64,000 bases of DNA from NCBI GenBank assembly GCA_015075175.1, contig JABTUV010000005.1:186001-250000 (forward strand), given 5' to 3'. This DNA comes from a bacterium (lineage in GTDB: Bacteria > Hinthialibacterota > Hinthialibacteria > H5-UNCL2). The notes under the pieces were generated by a model that saw only the letters and a program-made list of their open reading frames with translations, was not told the DNA's origin and ran no database searches. Position numbers and translations under genes: made by a program. Position 1 is the first letter of the stretch. Each line of letters begins with the position of its first letter. This document shows, piece after piece, positions 1 to 9,034 of this stretch.

Positions 1-306
1 TTTCAGGAGCTGGCGGGGGAGATACAGGATTACGTGCGCGCGCGCATGCCGGAGTGGCGGCGGCGGCACGAGGGGGTGGAGGAGCTGACGCTGGCGGTGA
101 TGGGGTGCATCGTGAACGGGCCGGGCGAGTCGAAGGCGGCCAACATCGGCATCAGTCTGCCGGGCACGGGCGAGGCGCCGACTTGCCCGGTGTACATCGA
201 CGGGCGGCACGCGACCACGCTGTCGGGCGGGCGCGCGGAGCTCTCCGCCGGTTTTCGCAGAATCATCGAGGATTACGTGGCGGAGAAGTATCCACGGCGC
301 GCGTAG
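1..306 (+). CDS. ispG: IspG, 4-hydroxy-3-methylbut-2-enyl diphosphate synthase, C-terminal part
   Basis: Only the last ~101 codons are in the window and the frame is open from base 1. IspG reduces the cyclic diphosphate MEcPP to HMBPP in the non-mevalonate isoprenoid pathway, using a 4Fe-4S cluster. The visible part is the C-terminal cluster-binding domain. It holds the family signature [12 protein letters not shown], whose Cys is a cluster ligand and whose Glu is the unusual fourth ligand. [19 protein letters not shown] follows, also typical of the family end. The stop codon (304-306) is the first three bases of a dispersed repeat described separately. Identification is secure. The upstream neighbour is unknown. 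Confidence 0.95.
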   Translation, partial: FQELAGEIQDYVRARMPEWRRRHEGVEELTLAVMGCIVNGPGESKAANIGISLPGTGEAPTCPVYIDGRHATTLSGGRAELSAGFRRIIEDYVAEKYPRRA

Positions 307-324
307 TTGCGCAGCGTGCTGCGC
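304..324 (+). repeat. 21-bp palindromic repeat (family C) overlapping the ispG stop
   Basis: The 21 bases starting TAGTTGCGCAGCGTGC recur identically at 23521-23541 and, reversed, at 34089-34109. A variant lies at 8900-8920. The repeat contains GCGCAGC/GCTGCGC arms and here supplies the ispG stop codon. Confidence 0.8.
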
Positions 325-354
325 TGATGCTGCATCCACGAAAGGCAGGTCCCC

Positions 355-1571
355 ATGCTGCGAGCGGCGGCTGTCGGCATCGCGCTGGGCGTCGGGATGG
401 TCGCGCTGCTGTGGGCGGGGGCGCGGCGGCCGGGGCCGGCGCGTCGCATCTTTCCGCTTCTGGCCGTGGCCCTGGCCCTGGCCGGACTGGCCTGGAACGC
501 CAAGACCCTGGCGACAACTCGCCCATCCCAGGCCTGGGATTTCCGCCCTCATGGACGGCAAGCTTTGGCCGTGGCGCTCAGAACTTCTACGATGCCGCCA
601 ACTATCGGGCGCTCGCGCCGCAACCCAGCGTTGCCCTATGAGATCGACCAGGAGTTCGACGAAGTCAACTCAGCGTGGGCTTTCATTACGCGCCGCCGAC
701 CATCCTGCTGCACTATCCGCTGGGGTTTTGAATACGAGACGGCGCACGCGCTGTGGGTGGTGTTTTCCGTCGTCGTGCTCGCGGCGGACAGGGCGCTGCT
801 GTATCTCATGTTTCTGCGCGGGCGAGGATGGGAGGGGATGGCCGCGGCGGGGGCGTTGTTTCTGCTCTTTCCGCGGTGCGATACACGCTCTACTTCGAGC
901 AGACGTCGCTGATGCTGCTGCTGCCCTGTCTTTTATTCCGGCGCGACGGAGGCCGCGACCGGGCGGGCGTACGGCGGCGCTGGCGGTGCATCGGTCAAGC
1001 CGCTGGGCGCGTTCCTGTGGTTGTATCTCGTCCTGAGGCGGCAATGGCGGGCGCTGGGAGCGGCCACGCTCACCTTGCGCTGCTCTGCGGCGTGGTCGCG
1101 ATCCTGTGCGGGCCGGCCACGGTCGTCAGCTTTTTTTCGCCGGGGCGTTACACGCACGTGCCCGACTGGCAATACAGCGAGTACGTCAACCAGTCGCTGC
1201 TGGCGGAAATCATCCGCCTGACGGGGCCCTCACCGTGGGGCGGACCGGCGACGCATCCGCTCTTTCTGGTGCTGGGAGGTCTGCTTTTCGCGGTGGGCGC
1301 ATGGGCGATGGCGCGGCTGCCGGCGGAGCGCGAGAGCCTGGCACAGAGTCTTCTCCTGCCGCTGGCGCTGCTGCTCTATCCGGGCACGCTGAATCACTAC
1401 TCGGTGTTGCTCCTGCCGGTCGTCTTCCGGCTGGCGACGGGGGCGGGCGCGGCGTGGGGATCGTGGGTGCTTGTGGGCGCCACGTACGCTCTCATGCCGC
1501 CGGGGCTGAACGTCTGGGCGCACCTGGCGTTGTTTGGCGCTTGCGCGTGGCAAGCGAGGCGACTAGAGTAA
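355..1571 (+). pseudogene. GT87/DUF2029-like membrane glycosyltransferase, several frameshifts
   Basis: This is one membrane protein spread over three frames. An N-terminal hydrophobic stretch (355-545) leads into NFYDAANYRALAP in another frame (about 575-615). Then come HYAPPTILLHYPLGF and hydrophobic segments near 670-880, SVKPLGAFLWLYLVLRR in yet another frame (about 990-1040), and an unbroken end from about 1085 to 1571 with several membrane helices. The order (a loop after TM1 with a Y-x-A-A motif, a central V-K-P motif, a late H-Y-S-V-L-L-L segment) fits GT87/DUF2029 polyprenyl-linked glycosyltransferases. At least four frame changes lie between 540 and 1085 while the meaning of the protein is kept, so sequence error is as likely as decay. 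The specific function cannot be given. Confidence 0.6.
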
Positions 1572-1581
1572 CGTCCATCCC

Positions 1582-2421
1582 ATGAGCGGCGCGGTCTATC
1601 TCAACGGGCGATACGTGGATGCGGCGGAGGCGCGCGTGTCGGTGTTCGACTCGGCGTTTCTTTATGGGTTGGCGGTGTTCGAGACGCTTGCGTTGGAGGA
1701 GGACGGCGGGCCGCTGGGCCTGGAAGAGCATCTGGCGCGGCTGTGGGAGGGGTGCCGGCGCATCCGGATAGCGCCCCGGTTGAAGCACGCCGACGTGGGG
1801 GCGATTTTCCGCGAATTGGCGCGCCGGGGCGGCCCCGGCCGCTATCGCGGGCGCATCACCATCTCGCGCGGAGCCGATGCGTCCCTGGGACTGGCCTCCG
1901 AACCGACGGAAGTAGTCGCGCTCCTGCCCATGCCTCCCTGGCCCAGCCAGTATCGGGTGAAGACGATCGAGACGGAGCGCGGACCCTTGCGCGTGTATCC
2001 CGTGATCAAGTCGGCCAACCGCATCGAAGGCATTCTGGCGACCGAAGAGGCGCAGGCGGAAGGTTACGACGACGCGCTCTTTGTGGATGCCCACGGGCAC
2101 GTGCTGGAAGGACCGACGTGGAACGTGTTCATCGCGCGGGCGGGGTGGATCGAGACGCCGCCGCTGTCCTTGGGCGTTCTGCCGGGCACGGTGCGCGGGG
2201 TGCTTTTGGCGCATCTGGGCGAGTGGGGATACGGCGGCGGGGAGGCGGCGTTTGGGAGGGAGGAGCTGTTGGCCGCCGACGAGGCGTTCCTGTCCAGTTC
2301 CACGCGCGGGGTCTTACCCATCGTGGCGGTTGACGATCGACCGGTGGGAAGCGGACGGCCGGGGCCCATCGCGGCCGATCTGGGACGCCGCTACTGGACG
2401 GTAGTGCGCAAGTCGAAGTAG
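1582..2421 (+). CDS. PLP fold-type IV aminotransferase/lyase (branched-chain aminotransferase or aminodeoxychorismate lyase type)
   Basis: The 279-aa protein has the usual length for the class IV aminotransferase family. The N-terminus AVYLNGRYVDAAEARVSVFD ends in the family F-D-x-x-F-L-Y-G-x-x-V-F-E-T block. The PLP lysine is in VIKSANRIEG (about residue 136). The conserved glutamate of the cofactor pocket is in VLEGPTWNVFI, and GVLPGTVRG follows as expected. The family includes IlvE, D-amino-acid aminotransferase and PabC; the sequence alone does not decide. A better PabC candidate stands next to pabB at 43328, so this copy may be an IlvE-like or general aminotransferase. It starts 11 bases after the GT87-like gene with no clear ribosome site. 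Confidence 0.85.
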   Translation: MSGAVYLNGRYVDAAEARVSVFDSAFLYGLAVFETLALEEDGGPLGLEEHLARLWEGCRRIRIAPRLKHADVGAIFRELARRGGPGRYRGRITISRGADASLGLASEPTEVVALLPMPPWPSQYRVKTIETERGPLRVYPVIKSANRIEGILATEEAQAEGYDDALFVDAHGHVLEGPTWNVFIARAGWIETPPLSLGVLPGTVRGVLLAHLGEWGYGGGEAAFGREELLAADEAFLSSSTRGVLPIVAVDDRPVGSGRPGPIAADLGRRYWTVVRKSK

Positions 2422-2433
2422 GGGAGGAGCGGG

Positions 2434-3045
2434 ATGGAGAGAAGGGAGTTTCTGGGTGGGGCGCTGTCGGCCCTCCTGTTTCCGCGGCTCCTGTCCGCCG
2501 AGGGCGCGGAGGCGGTGGACAAGCCGCGGCTGGCGCGCATCACGTTTTATCATCCGCGCGTGCAGCCGGAGAATGACCCGCGCCAGCGCCGCATCACCAT
2601 CCGGCTGCTTTGCGGGGAACGCAGGCAGGTGTGGGTTTCGCGGCGGTGCGCGCTGAACGGCACCTTGCGCCTGTCGGAGAAGAACGGCGGCCATCTCATT
2701 ACCGCTCACTCGAAGTTCTACTGGCTGGAGTTGGACGCGGAGAAGTTTCCCTTCGGGCAGGGGTGTCGGGGCGATGCCATCGTGCCGTTCAAGACGGTCG
2801 CCGCCGATCCGCGCGTGTTTCCCTACGGCAGCCGGGTGTTCGTGCCCATGTTCGAGATGTTGGGAATGCCCGACGGCAGCGTGCATGACGGTCATTTCAC
2901 GGTTTTGGACGTGGGGGGCAAGGTGAAGGGGGATCATCTGGATCTGGCGGTGCGGGATGATTCGGACTACCGCATATTGGTCAACAAGATTCCGTGGAAG
3001 AGCGTGAAGGGCGGGCACGGACTGTGGGTGCAGAGGGTGGGGTAG
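2434..3045 (+). CDS. Exported 3D-domain protein (MltA/YuiC-type double-psi beta-barrel)
   Basis: 203 aa. The N-terminus MERREFLGGALSALLFP has twin arginines and a hydrophobic stretch, suggesting Tat or Sec export. The C-terminal third carries FPYGSRVFVPMFEMLG and then HFTVLDVGGKVKGDHLDL. This is the D-x-G-G-x-[IV]-K-G-x-x-x-D-L signature of the 3D domain, whose conserved aspartates are catalytic in MltA-type lytic transglycosylases. A role in cell-wall cutting is therefore possible, but the protein lacks the MltA N-terminal part and resembles small stand-alone 3D proteins. A strong ribosome site (GGGGAGGAGC) lies just before the ATG, 12 bases after the preceding gene. Confidence 0.8.
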   Translation: MERREFLGGALSALLFPRLLSAEGAEAVDKPRLARITFYHPRVQPENDPRQRRITIRLLCGERRQVWVSRRCALNGTLRLSEKNGGHLITAHSKFYWLELDAEKFPFGQGCRGDAIVPFKTVAADPRVFPYGSRVFVPMFEMLGMPDGSVHDGHFTVLDVGGKVKGDHLDLAVRDDSDYRILVNKIPWKSVKGGHGLWVQRVG

Positions 3046-3350
3046 GGGACGGTCGGCGATTCCCGCGGGAAGGTCCGGCATGACGCGCAAGAGTACCTGC
3101 GGGAAGCGACGCCTGTCCCAGTTGACGGCAGGTTGCGCGGAGTACAGGATTCAGCCTGCTCTCCGCCGGTATAACGGCCCCCGTAGGGTGGGTTTTACCC
3201 ACTATGCGGGGACGGCGCGCTGCGCGGAGTACAGGCTTCAGCCTGCTCGCTGCCGGCGCGTGCACCCTTTTGAGTACAAAAGGGTGGCGCCCACGGTCGT
3301 GTTCATTTCGTATCCGTCCGGTGAAGTGCATCTTCTCAATCTGAGGAGGT
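3046..3350. repeat. Gene-free spacer filled with palindromic repeat copies
   Basis: No gene was seen. A 28-bp unit beginning TGCGCGGAGTACAGG and continuing through TTCAGCCTGCTC occurs twice (3134-3161 and 3221-3248, one mismatch). Between them lies GTAGGGTGGGTTTTACCCAC (3183-3202), a short palindrome with a relative at 17477-17497. TTTTGAGTACAAAAGGGTG (3271-3289) is another small palindrome. The spacer lies between two converging genes. Confidence 0.7.
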
Positions 3351-4775
3351 TCATTTCGACAGCGCCTCGATGCGGATGAGCAGGTCGGCGGCGTCGACGG
3401 TGCCGCTTTGGTCCAGGTCGGCCTTGCGGGACGACTCGTCCGTGCCGTTCCAGTGAAGCGACAACTCAAACACGTCCAAAGCGTCGATCCGCCCGTCGAA
3501 ATGCAGGTCGGCGGGCCAGGTCGGCGTGGGGGTGCTGGTCGGCGTGTTGGTCGCCAAGATGGGGGTCTCTACCACCGGCGGAATGTACCAGTAGCAGCCG
3601 ACGTCGTTCGCCAAGGCAGCAATGAAATCCAAGTCTTCCTGTATCCAGAACTCCTCGGGAAGGCGTAAATAACCATAGAGCGTATCGATCGCCGGCGAAT
3701 CGGGGCGCAGGTGGTAGTCGTGCTGCGCCGGGTCCACCCAGCGCGGGTCCACACTCATGTACATCCAGAAAAACGGATCGATAAACATGGCCCTCCAGTA
3801 ACTGTTACTAGTATTGAATATGGTCTCACCGATACGGAGTTCCCGCCTGTGGAGGTATATATCTCCGCCAAGGCGCCCCGCCGAGTTGCCCTAAATGATG
3901 CACACGGCAAACAGCATTACTTCATACGTGCCGCCTCCATCCACTTCAGCCTGATTGTTTGTAATTACGCAGCCACCTGGGTAGATATTGGTCCCCGGCC
4001 GAGTTTCAGTGAAAGCGATGCCGCCGCCAAAGCGCGCTCGATTCGAGTGGATCAGACCGCCGATGTGTGAATGTCGCCTCCCCCGGTCGCGCAGGCCTCC
4101 GCCCATTTCGCCGGCCACGTTGCGGATGATCTGCAAATACTTGAATTCACCCCAAATGTCGTAAATGCCCCCGCCGTCGCGCGCCGCGTGGTTGTCCCGG
4201 ATGATGCACGACTCCAGCCATAACCCCCCTCCATTGCCGTTGATCCCGCCCCCGTTCTCGGCCGAGCCGTGGCAGATGGTGAAACCCGCGATCGTCAGAT
4301 AGTTGGTTATGGGTTGGTCATATGGTCTAATCCATTCTGTTCCCGCGAGCGTGATCACGCTGCCCTGGCTGCCGCCATCGATGATGGTGTTGGCGATGGT
4401 ATACCAACTGCGCGTATTGGAACCGTGCAGGTTGAGGTACTTGCCGCGCGTGTGGATGTTCTCACGATACACGCCGGGCGAAACGATGATCTCGTCCCCG
4501 TTGACCGCGTTGTCGATGGCCGCCTGGATGCTGGAAAAATCCTGCGGCACGCGGATGGTCAACTGGCGCGGCGTGGGCGTCGGCGTGCGGGTGGGCGTGA
4601 TCGTGGCGGTCGATGTGAACGTCGGAGTCGTCAGAGGAGTCGGCGTAGCCGTATTCGTGTAGCCGGCCCAAGCCAAACATCCCGGCAACCAAATTGCAGC
4701 GCCGATGGCGATTCGCAAGCTGGCGGCGGGGGCGCACCACGCGTGCGCCCCCGCCTTATCATGTCCGGCCGTCAT
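3351..4775 (-). CDS. Secreted right-handed beta-helix protein with C-terminal dockerin-like repeat; in-frame amber codon
   Basis: The start is taken at 4775 (MTAGHDKAG), 5 bases after the stop of the upstream gene and behind a GAGG/GGCGG stretch. A signal segment is followed by a Thr/Pro linker (TPTPLTTPTFTSTATITPT, then TPTRTPTPTPR). A beta-helix domain follows with the pectate-lyase-like opening IRVPQDFSSIQAAIDNAVNG and many GGG-turn repeats. The end of the protein (about 3360-3510) has two Ca-binding loops (DLHFDGRIDALD and DLDQSGTVDAADLL), a type I dockerin-like pair. The frame is interrupted by TAG at 3891-3893 and then continues in the same frame to the dockerin. The context CII-stop-GNSAGRLGG matches the repeat motif CIIWGNSA, so TGG became TAG or was miscalled. 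Ligand or substrate unknown. Confidence 0.75.
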
Positions 4776-4780
4776 CCGCC

Positions 4781-7700
4781 TCATTCCTCGGGAAACGTGT
4801 AATTCCAACCCCAATAATGGAATCCAGCATCAATGCGGTAGTTACCGTTCTCATCCTGATTCTGATCGAGGACATAGGGAATCGCCGTACTGGTGGTCCC
4901 GTTGGTAGAAACGCGAGGCTGGCCGGTAAAGACGTCGAGTACCGGACTCTTATTGTCATTATTTTCGTTGGCGCTTTGGAATACGCCGCCCGCCACTTGA
5001 TCGTGCGACATGGCGTATCTTGCATTCTGGGTCACGATATCACCCGTCGCGTAGGGTACCGGCGCATGGTCGCTCCCAGCATAAAACGTGCTCCCATCGA
5101 TTCCCACCCTCAACGCGATGGTATCGTCGTCGCTTTGATAGACTTGCATGGCGGCAAGCACCGTCGCATTGAAGTAAATCCGAATATCCGAGCCGATAGC
5201 CAACCGAAAGTCGAGGTAACAGGGATCCGCCCCGCCACTCCCCTCTTCGTAACACTCCACCCTGACTAACAGGTCACCTTGGCCCAAGTCAGACGGCGCA
5301 ACCGACGAGTAATTCTGATCGATATTCCCGTTGTATATTCGCGTCGACGCCTTGGGAAGGGTGAGACTTCCGATTTGCTGCGCGGGATACAGGAACACGC
5401 GATAGTCGCCGCTCGGCCAGCCGCTCACGCTGATGAACGGGTTGGCATCGACATGATGCATTCTCAGCGGAATTCGTGAGACGTCGCCCGACCTTTGTGA
5501 GAGATACAATCCGTACCAGTCCCGTGCCTCGACCGCCGAAGGAAGGCTTACCAGCAGCGGATTGACGTGCCGTGGCCATACCTCCTCGATCATGTACGGA
5601 AGCTCGCTGGTGTTATACGTCGTCACGGCCGAGTGATCGACATCCGTATTGCTTGTTAGTCCGTTGTTCCAATATCCGTCGGTGTCGATCCCGCTGCCGC
5701 CGTTCTCCGGAGGAACCGCGTCCACGGAAGGAAACACGACTTGATAGGACTTGTTGGAAGGGTTGCCCGTGATTCCATGCCCGCATCCCACGACGCAATT
5801 GATGCCGCTCCACAACTGAGTGTTCCCAGCACCCGGCTGCGCGCAGTTCATGTACGCCACTTTGCCGCAATTCAGAAACGTGTGGTTGTGCATGGTCACG
5901 ATATGGGCATACGCCGCCTGGCTGGTCGTAGTCACCCGAAACGCGGCGTCCGAAAGATCGAGGAACGCGCTATACATGCTGTGAACGTTACCCAACTCAA
6001 CGTCTCGTTCCCCCGTGTACGGGAGGTTTTTCGTGGCAATCCCCACGTCGCCCCGCTCGAACGTCAATCCGCGCAAGTGGGGCTCCCTGTACTCCATCAG
6101 ACATTCCTCAAAATACAGGGCCGTGTGGAGGTGGCGCAACAGCGTGGCCTGGATGTGCGAGTAATCGCCCTTGAGCACGATGCCGTCCGCCTCCGCAAAC
6201 GGCCCGTAATACACACCGTCGGGATCCGCGTCACGGCGCTTGTAGTCGAAGAAGTTGGTCCCGAGGTAGTAGGACGAATCGAATCGAATCATGTCGTCCC
6301 TGGCGTAACGCACGGTCTGACCGTCGGGGATGTCGTGATTGCACATCAGCTTCGCGTTTATCTGCGCCTGTTCGTTCTTGTTGAATTGGAGACCGCTGAA
6401 AAAGGGATTGGTGGGCACGCCGCCCGACCCCTGCCACTCCGGGCGGAAAAAAGCAACCACAACCCCGGCTGCCACCTCCACATCCGTGTCGAACTCGCAT
6501 ACGCGGTCGTTCAACGTCGCGCCGACGCCCACAATGTAATCGACCCGCGGGTGGTGGTAGCCGAGATCGACAGCATTCACGTCGGTTGTTGCCTTATCCC
6601 AAGCGTAGGGACTCTCATTGTCGTGCGCGTCCCCGCAATCGTACTCCGTCGGCGCCTTGGTCGTCATCCCGGTGATTCCGTACGTCGCCAGGGAGCCGTA
6701 ACCGGCATTCACGAAGTCGTTCTGCTGGTCGAGATAGTACTTCCCGTTGGCCTGATGGTCGGCGTCAAACGGCGGGGTCGCCTGATAGTCCGGGTCCGAG
6801 CTCATCATCGCGAAGTACGCAAAGGCGCCCGTGTAGGTGTATGGCTGTTCGTACTCGTCCTCCTCCAGGTCGGCAAAGCCCGTGCCATTCGCCTCCACGC
6901 CGCTGAACGTGATGTAGATGGCGTCGGCGTCGTCGTAACCCTTGCTGCAGCTCGCAAGAATATTGTTCCGCGCGTACATGGTCAGGCCCACGTTGTATCC
7001 GACCACCGACTCGACCCGCACCGCCGAATACTCCATGTCGGCGATGGTATTCTGCGTCAGGTCGAACGTGACGTACTGCTCGGTGCTGGATTCCTCATCG
7101 TCCGACTTGACTGCCACGCCGTAATCGCCGTCATAAATGAGGTTGTTCTCCAGCTTCATTTGCGGATCGACGCCGACGACCGGGTCCTCGTAATAGCGCG
7201 TAAGCACCCGGACCGCCGTCTGGCATTCCCGGAAGATATTGTCGCGCACCTCGTTGACGAGCTCGCTGCGATCGTTGACGATGCCGTCCTTTGCCCAGCG
7301 GATGCGGCAAAACTGGATTTCCGACGTATTGTTGTCCACGCTCTCGAAGTGGAAAGCCGCTGCATAATTGCCTGATCCGCGAGTCGGCGTGGTTTCGCTG
7401 CCGCCGTCCGTGTCGTCGCCGTATCCGTCGTCGCTCCACGCCGTGATGAAGATGGGCAAGTACGGTTCGCCAATCGCCTTGACCGTTGCACCTTCCTGCA
7501 CGATGATGCGCTCGTCATTATCCCCGTCCGAGCTTCCCAGTTTCACGACCGTACCGGGGTCGATGACGAGTTCGCAACCCTCCAGGTAGTAGGGGGCCGT
7601 GATCCACCAGGTCTTGTCGCGGTCCCAGACCTCGTTTTTACCCTGGGTCCCGCTGCGTTGCAGATAGTCGATGACGATGGGTCGCTGCAATTCAGTTACG

Positions 7701-8731
7701 GCCAGATATCTCAGGCCTTCAAGCAACAGCAACTTGCCGGCGGTCCACTCAAAGCGCTTCCAGACAGGAATGCCGCCTGCAATCGCAGGTCTGGAAACCT
7801 GTCCCACCCAGGCGAAACCCGGCGTGAAGCGGCTCACTGCGTTACCTCGTGCGTTGCGGAACTCCAGCAGCGAGGCGTCCGCCAGCGCCGCCGTGCGCAT
7901 GTTGACTTCGCCTTCCCGTGTCTTGGCGACGACCGCGCGGTCCGTGCCGGAGATGTCGATCTCCGTGACGATCACCAGCATCGCCGACGCCGGGTTGATA
8001 CCACATCTGGCCGGGTCCGGCAGAGTGAAGTCTTCGCGCAGAACGAGGTTCTGTTTGAAGGTCACGTTGTCGTTCACGTACACGATGTCGCATCCGGGAA
8101 AGACGTTCGTGTACACGGCTCGGTTTCCATCCGCCACAGGTCTGGAGACCTGGGCTACCCCGATAATGTGACGCTGGCCGGTTTCAGGTATGAGCAGAGC
8201 CAGCGCCCGCACGCCGGTGCGGATGGTCTCTCCGTCAACACTGTACGAAATATTGAAGGATTCCTCCCCGATGGGAGAAAAGTGAATCTTCGCCCGCTGC
8301 CGGACGGCTGCGAGTACCGCGCCGGCGACGGCGGGACTAGGACCGGCGGGCTGGATGGTCGTGTCGGTCCGTTCCCAGGCGCCCTCGGGGGTCCGATAGT
8401 TGATATCGGTCCCCTTTTCGACGATCTGGGAGGGAACGTCTACCTCCAGCGAGGTAGGTTGTCCGGTAATGGGGTGCATGAAGACCTGGTGGCGGGTAGC
8501 CTCCCAGACGCGGGTATGGGCGTCGCGCAGGGCGACGTTTTCCTGAAAGTCAGCGGCAACCGCCGCGCCGGACAGAAGAAAGATGATGACGACGCCAGAA
8601 AGAAGAGGGTAAATGCCCTCCCAAGGCCAGGCTATAACCCACGATGCCACGAACGGACGGAGAAAGGGCCGCCAAACATGATCCGGCCTCAAAAACAAGT
8701 TCCTGCTGCGCAATGCAGCAAAGGTTCCCAA
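4781..8731 (-). CDS. Very large secreted beta-helix protein, 1316 aa
   Basis: An N-terminal hydrophobic segment (about residues 38-60, WEGIYPLLSGVVIIFLLSG) ending at AVAADFQ looks like a late signal peptide; a later start is possible. Residues 60-360 have no recognised family. Around residue 370-440 a beta-helix style begins (YYLEGCELVIDPGTVVKLG, then IIVQEGATVKAIGE), the usual opening of DUF1565-like surface proteins. It continues with many N/D-rich turns to the end. Two in-frame copies of a palindromic repeat encode QVSRP near residues 193 and 310. The downstream beta-helix gene begins just past its stop, so the two are probably co-transcribed. No catalytic motif was recognised; a surface or extracellular role is inferred only from the signal and fold. 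Confidence 0.75.
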   Translation of the reverse strand: MGTFAALRSRNLFLRPDHVWRPFLRPFVASWVIAWPWEGIYPLLSGVVIIFLLSGAAVAADFQENVALRDAHTRVWEATRHQVFMHPITGQPTSLEVDVPSQIVEKGTDINYRTPEGAWERTDTTIQPAGPSPAVAGAVLAAVRQRAKIHFSPIGEESFNISYSVDGETIRTGVRALALLIPETGQRHIIGVAQVSRPVADGNRAVYTNVFPGCDIVYVNDNVTFKQNLVLREDFTLPDPARCGINPASAMLVIVTEIDISGTDRAVVAKTREGEVNMRTAALADASLLEFRNARGNAVSRFTPGFAWVGQVSRPAIAGGIPVWKRFEWTAGKLLLLEGLRYLAVTELQRPIVIDYLQRSGTQGKNEVWDRDKTWWITAPYYLEGCELVIDPGTVVKLGSSDGDNDERIIVQEGATVKAIGEPYLPIFITAWSDDGYGDDTDGGSETTPTRGSGNYAAAFHFESVDNNTSEIQFCRIRWAKDGIVNDRSELVNEVRDNIFRECQTAVRVLTRYYEDPVVGVDPQMKLENNLIYDGDYGVAVKSDDEESSTEQYVTFDLTQNTIADMEYSAVRVESVVGYNVGLTMYARNNILASCSKGYDDADAIYITFSGVEANGTGFADLEEDEYEQPYTYTGAFAYFAMMSSDPDYQATPPFDADHQANGKYYLDQQNDFVNAGYGSLATYGITGMTTKAPTEYDCGDAHDNESPYAWDKATTDVNAVDLGYHHPRVDYIVGVGATLNDRVCEFDTDVEVAAGVVVAFFRPEWQGSGGVPTNPFFSGLQFNKNEQAQINAKLMCNHDIPDGQTVRYARDDMIRFDSSYYLGTNFFDYKRRDADPDGVYYGPFAEADGIVLKGDYSHIQATLLRHLHTALYFEECLMEYREPHLRGLTFERGDVGIATKNLPYTGERDVELGNVHSMYSAFLDLSDAAFRVTTTSQAAYAHIVTMHNHTFLNCGKVAYMNCAQPGAGNTQLWSGINCVVGCGHGITGNPSNKSYQVVFPSVDAVPPENGGSGIDTDGYWNNGLTSNTDVDHSAVTTYNTSELPYMIEEVWPRHVNPLLVSLPSAVEARDWYGLYLSQRSGDVSRIPLRMHHVDANPFISVSGWPSGDYRVFLYPAQQIGSLTLPKASTRIYNGNIDQNYSSVAPSDLGQGDLLVRVECYEEGSGGADPCYLDFRLAIGSDIRIYFNATVLAAMQVYQSDDDTIALRVGIDGSTFYAGSDHAPVPYATGDIVTQNARYAMSHDQVAGGVFQSANENNDNKSPVLDVFTGQPRVSTNGTTSTAIPYVLDQNQDENGNYRIDAGFHYWGWNYTFPEE
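7786..7801. repeat. Palindromic repeat inside the 1316-aa gene (QVSRP type), copy 1
   Basis: CAGGTCTGGAAACCTG is an imperfect palindrome. It is read in frame on the minus strand as part of VGQVSRPAIAGG. A sister copy is at 8137-8152. Confidence 0.7.
8137..8152. repeat. Palindromic repeat inside the 1316-aa gene (QVSRP type), copy 2
   Basis: CAGGTCTGGAGACCTG is a near-perfect palindrome. It is read in frame as GVAQVSRPVADG on the minus strand. It differs from copy 1 by one base. Confidence 0.7.
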
Positions 8732-9034
8732 GTTTTACAGCTGGCGCCGTCGGCGCACAATAGGTAAGAGCCAATCTCAGTGTATCATACCCAAACTGGA
8801 GCGTCAACAAGAAAAGTCTCGCGCCCGAACGATTTGATGCGGGAGATTTCAGGGCAATTCTTCGTACCCATGCCGCGTGGCGGATTCCGCGCGGCAGCGT
8901 AGGTGCGCCGCGTGCTGCGCGCGGCAGCAAGCTGCCGGACTATGGGCGAGGACGGGCACCCATTTCCGAAGTTTGCGGCGCGCTTTACGGCAAGATGTCG
9001 GCGGAAATGGGTGACTGTCCCTTCCTGTGCCTTC
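8732..9034. repeat. Spacer with family C and family D repeats
   Basis: No gene was seen. Besides the promoter above it holds a family C variant (8900-8920) running into GCGGCAGCAAGCTGCCG (8921-8937). It also holds a complete family D palindrome: left arm GACGGGCACCCATTTCCG (8951-8968), right arm CGGAAATGGGTGACTGTCCC (9002-9021). The right arm ends 13 bases from the stop of lpxH. Confidence 0.75.
8779..8807 (-). promoter_or_regulatory. Putative sigma-70 promoter for the beta-helix gene pair
   Basis: On the minus strand TTGACG (8807-8802), a 17-base spacer and TACACT (8784-8779) lie 48 bases upstream of the start at 8731. The -35 matches the consensus at 5 of 6 positions and the -10 at 4 of 6. 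Confidence 0.45.

Noticed and set aside
3891-3893. Pyrrolysine or selenocysteine-type recoding at the amber codon
   Set aside because: The position is a conserved Trp in a structural repeat, and no special tRNA or insertion element was seen.
5741-7375. Long open frame of 544 codons on the plus strand
   Set aside because: It is the antisense shadow of the 1316-aa beta-helix gene; its His/Val/Arg-rich translation has no domain or start signal.
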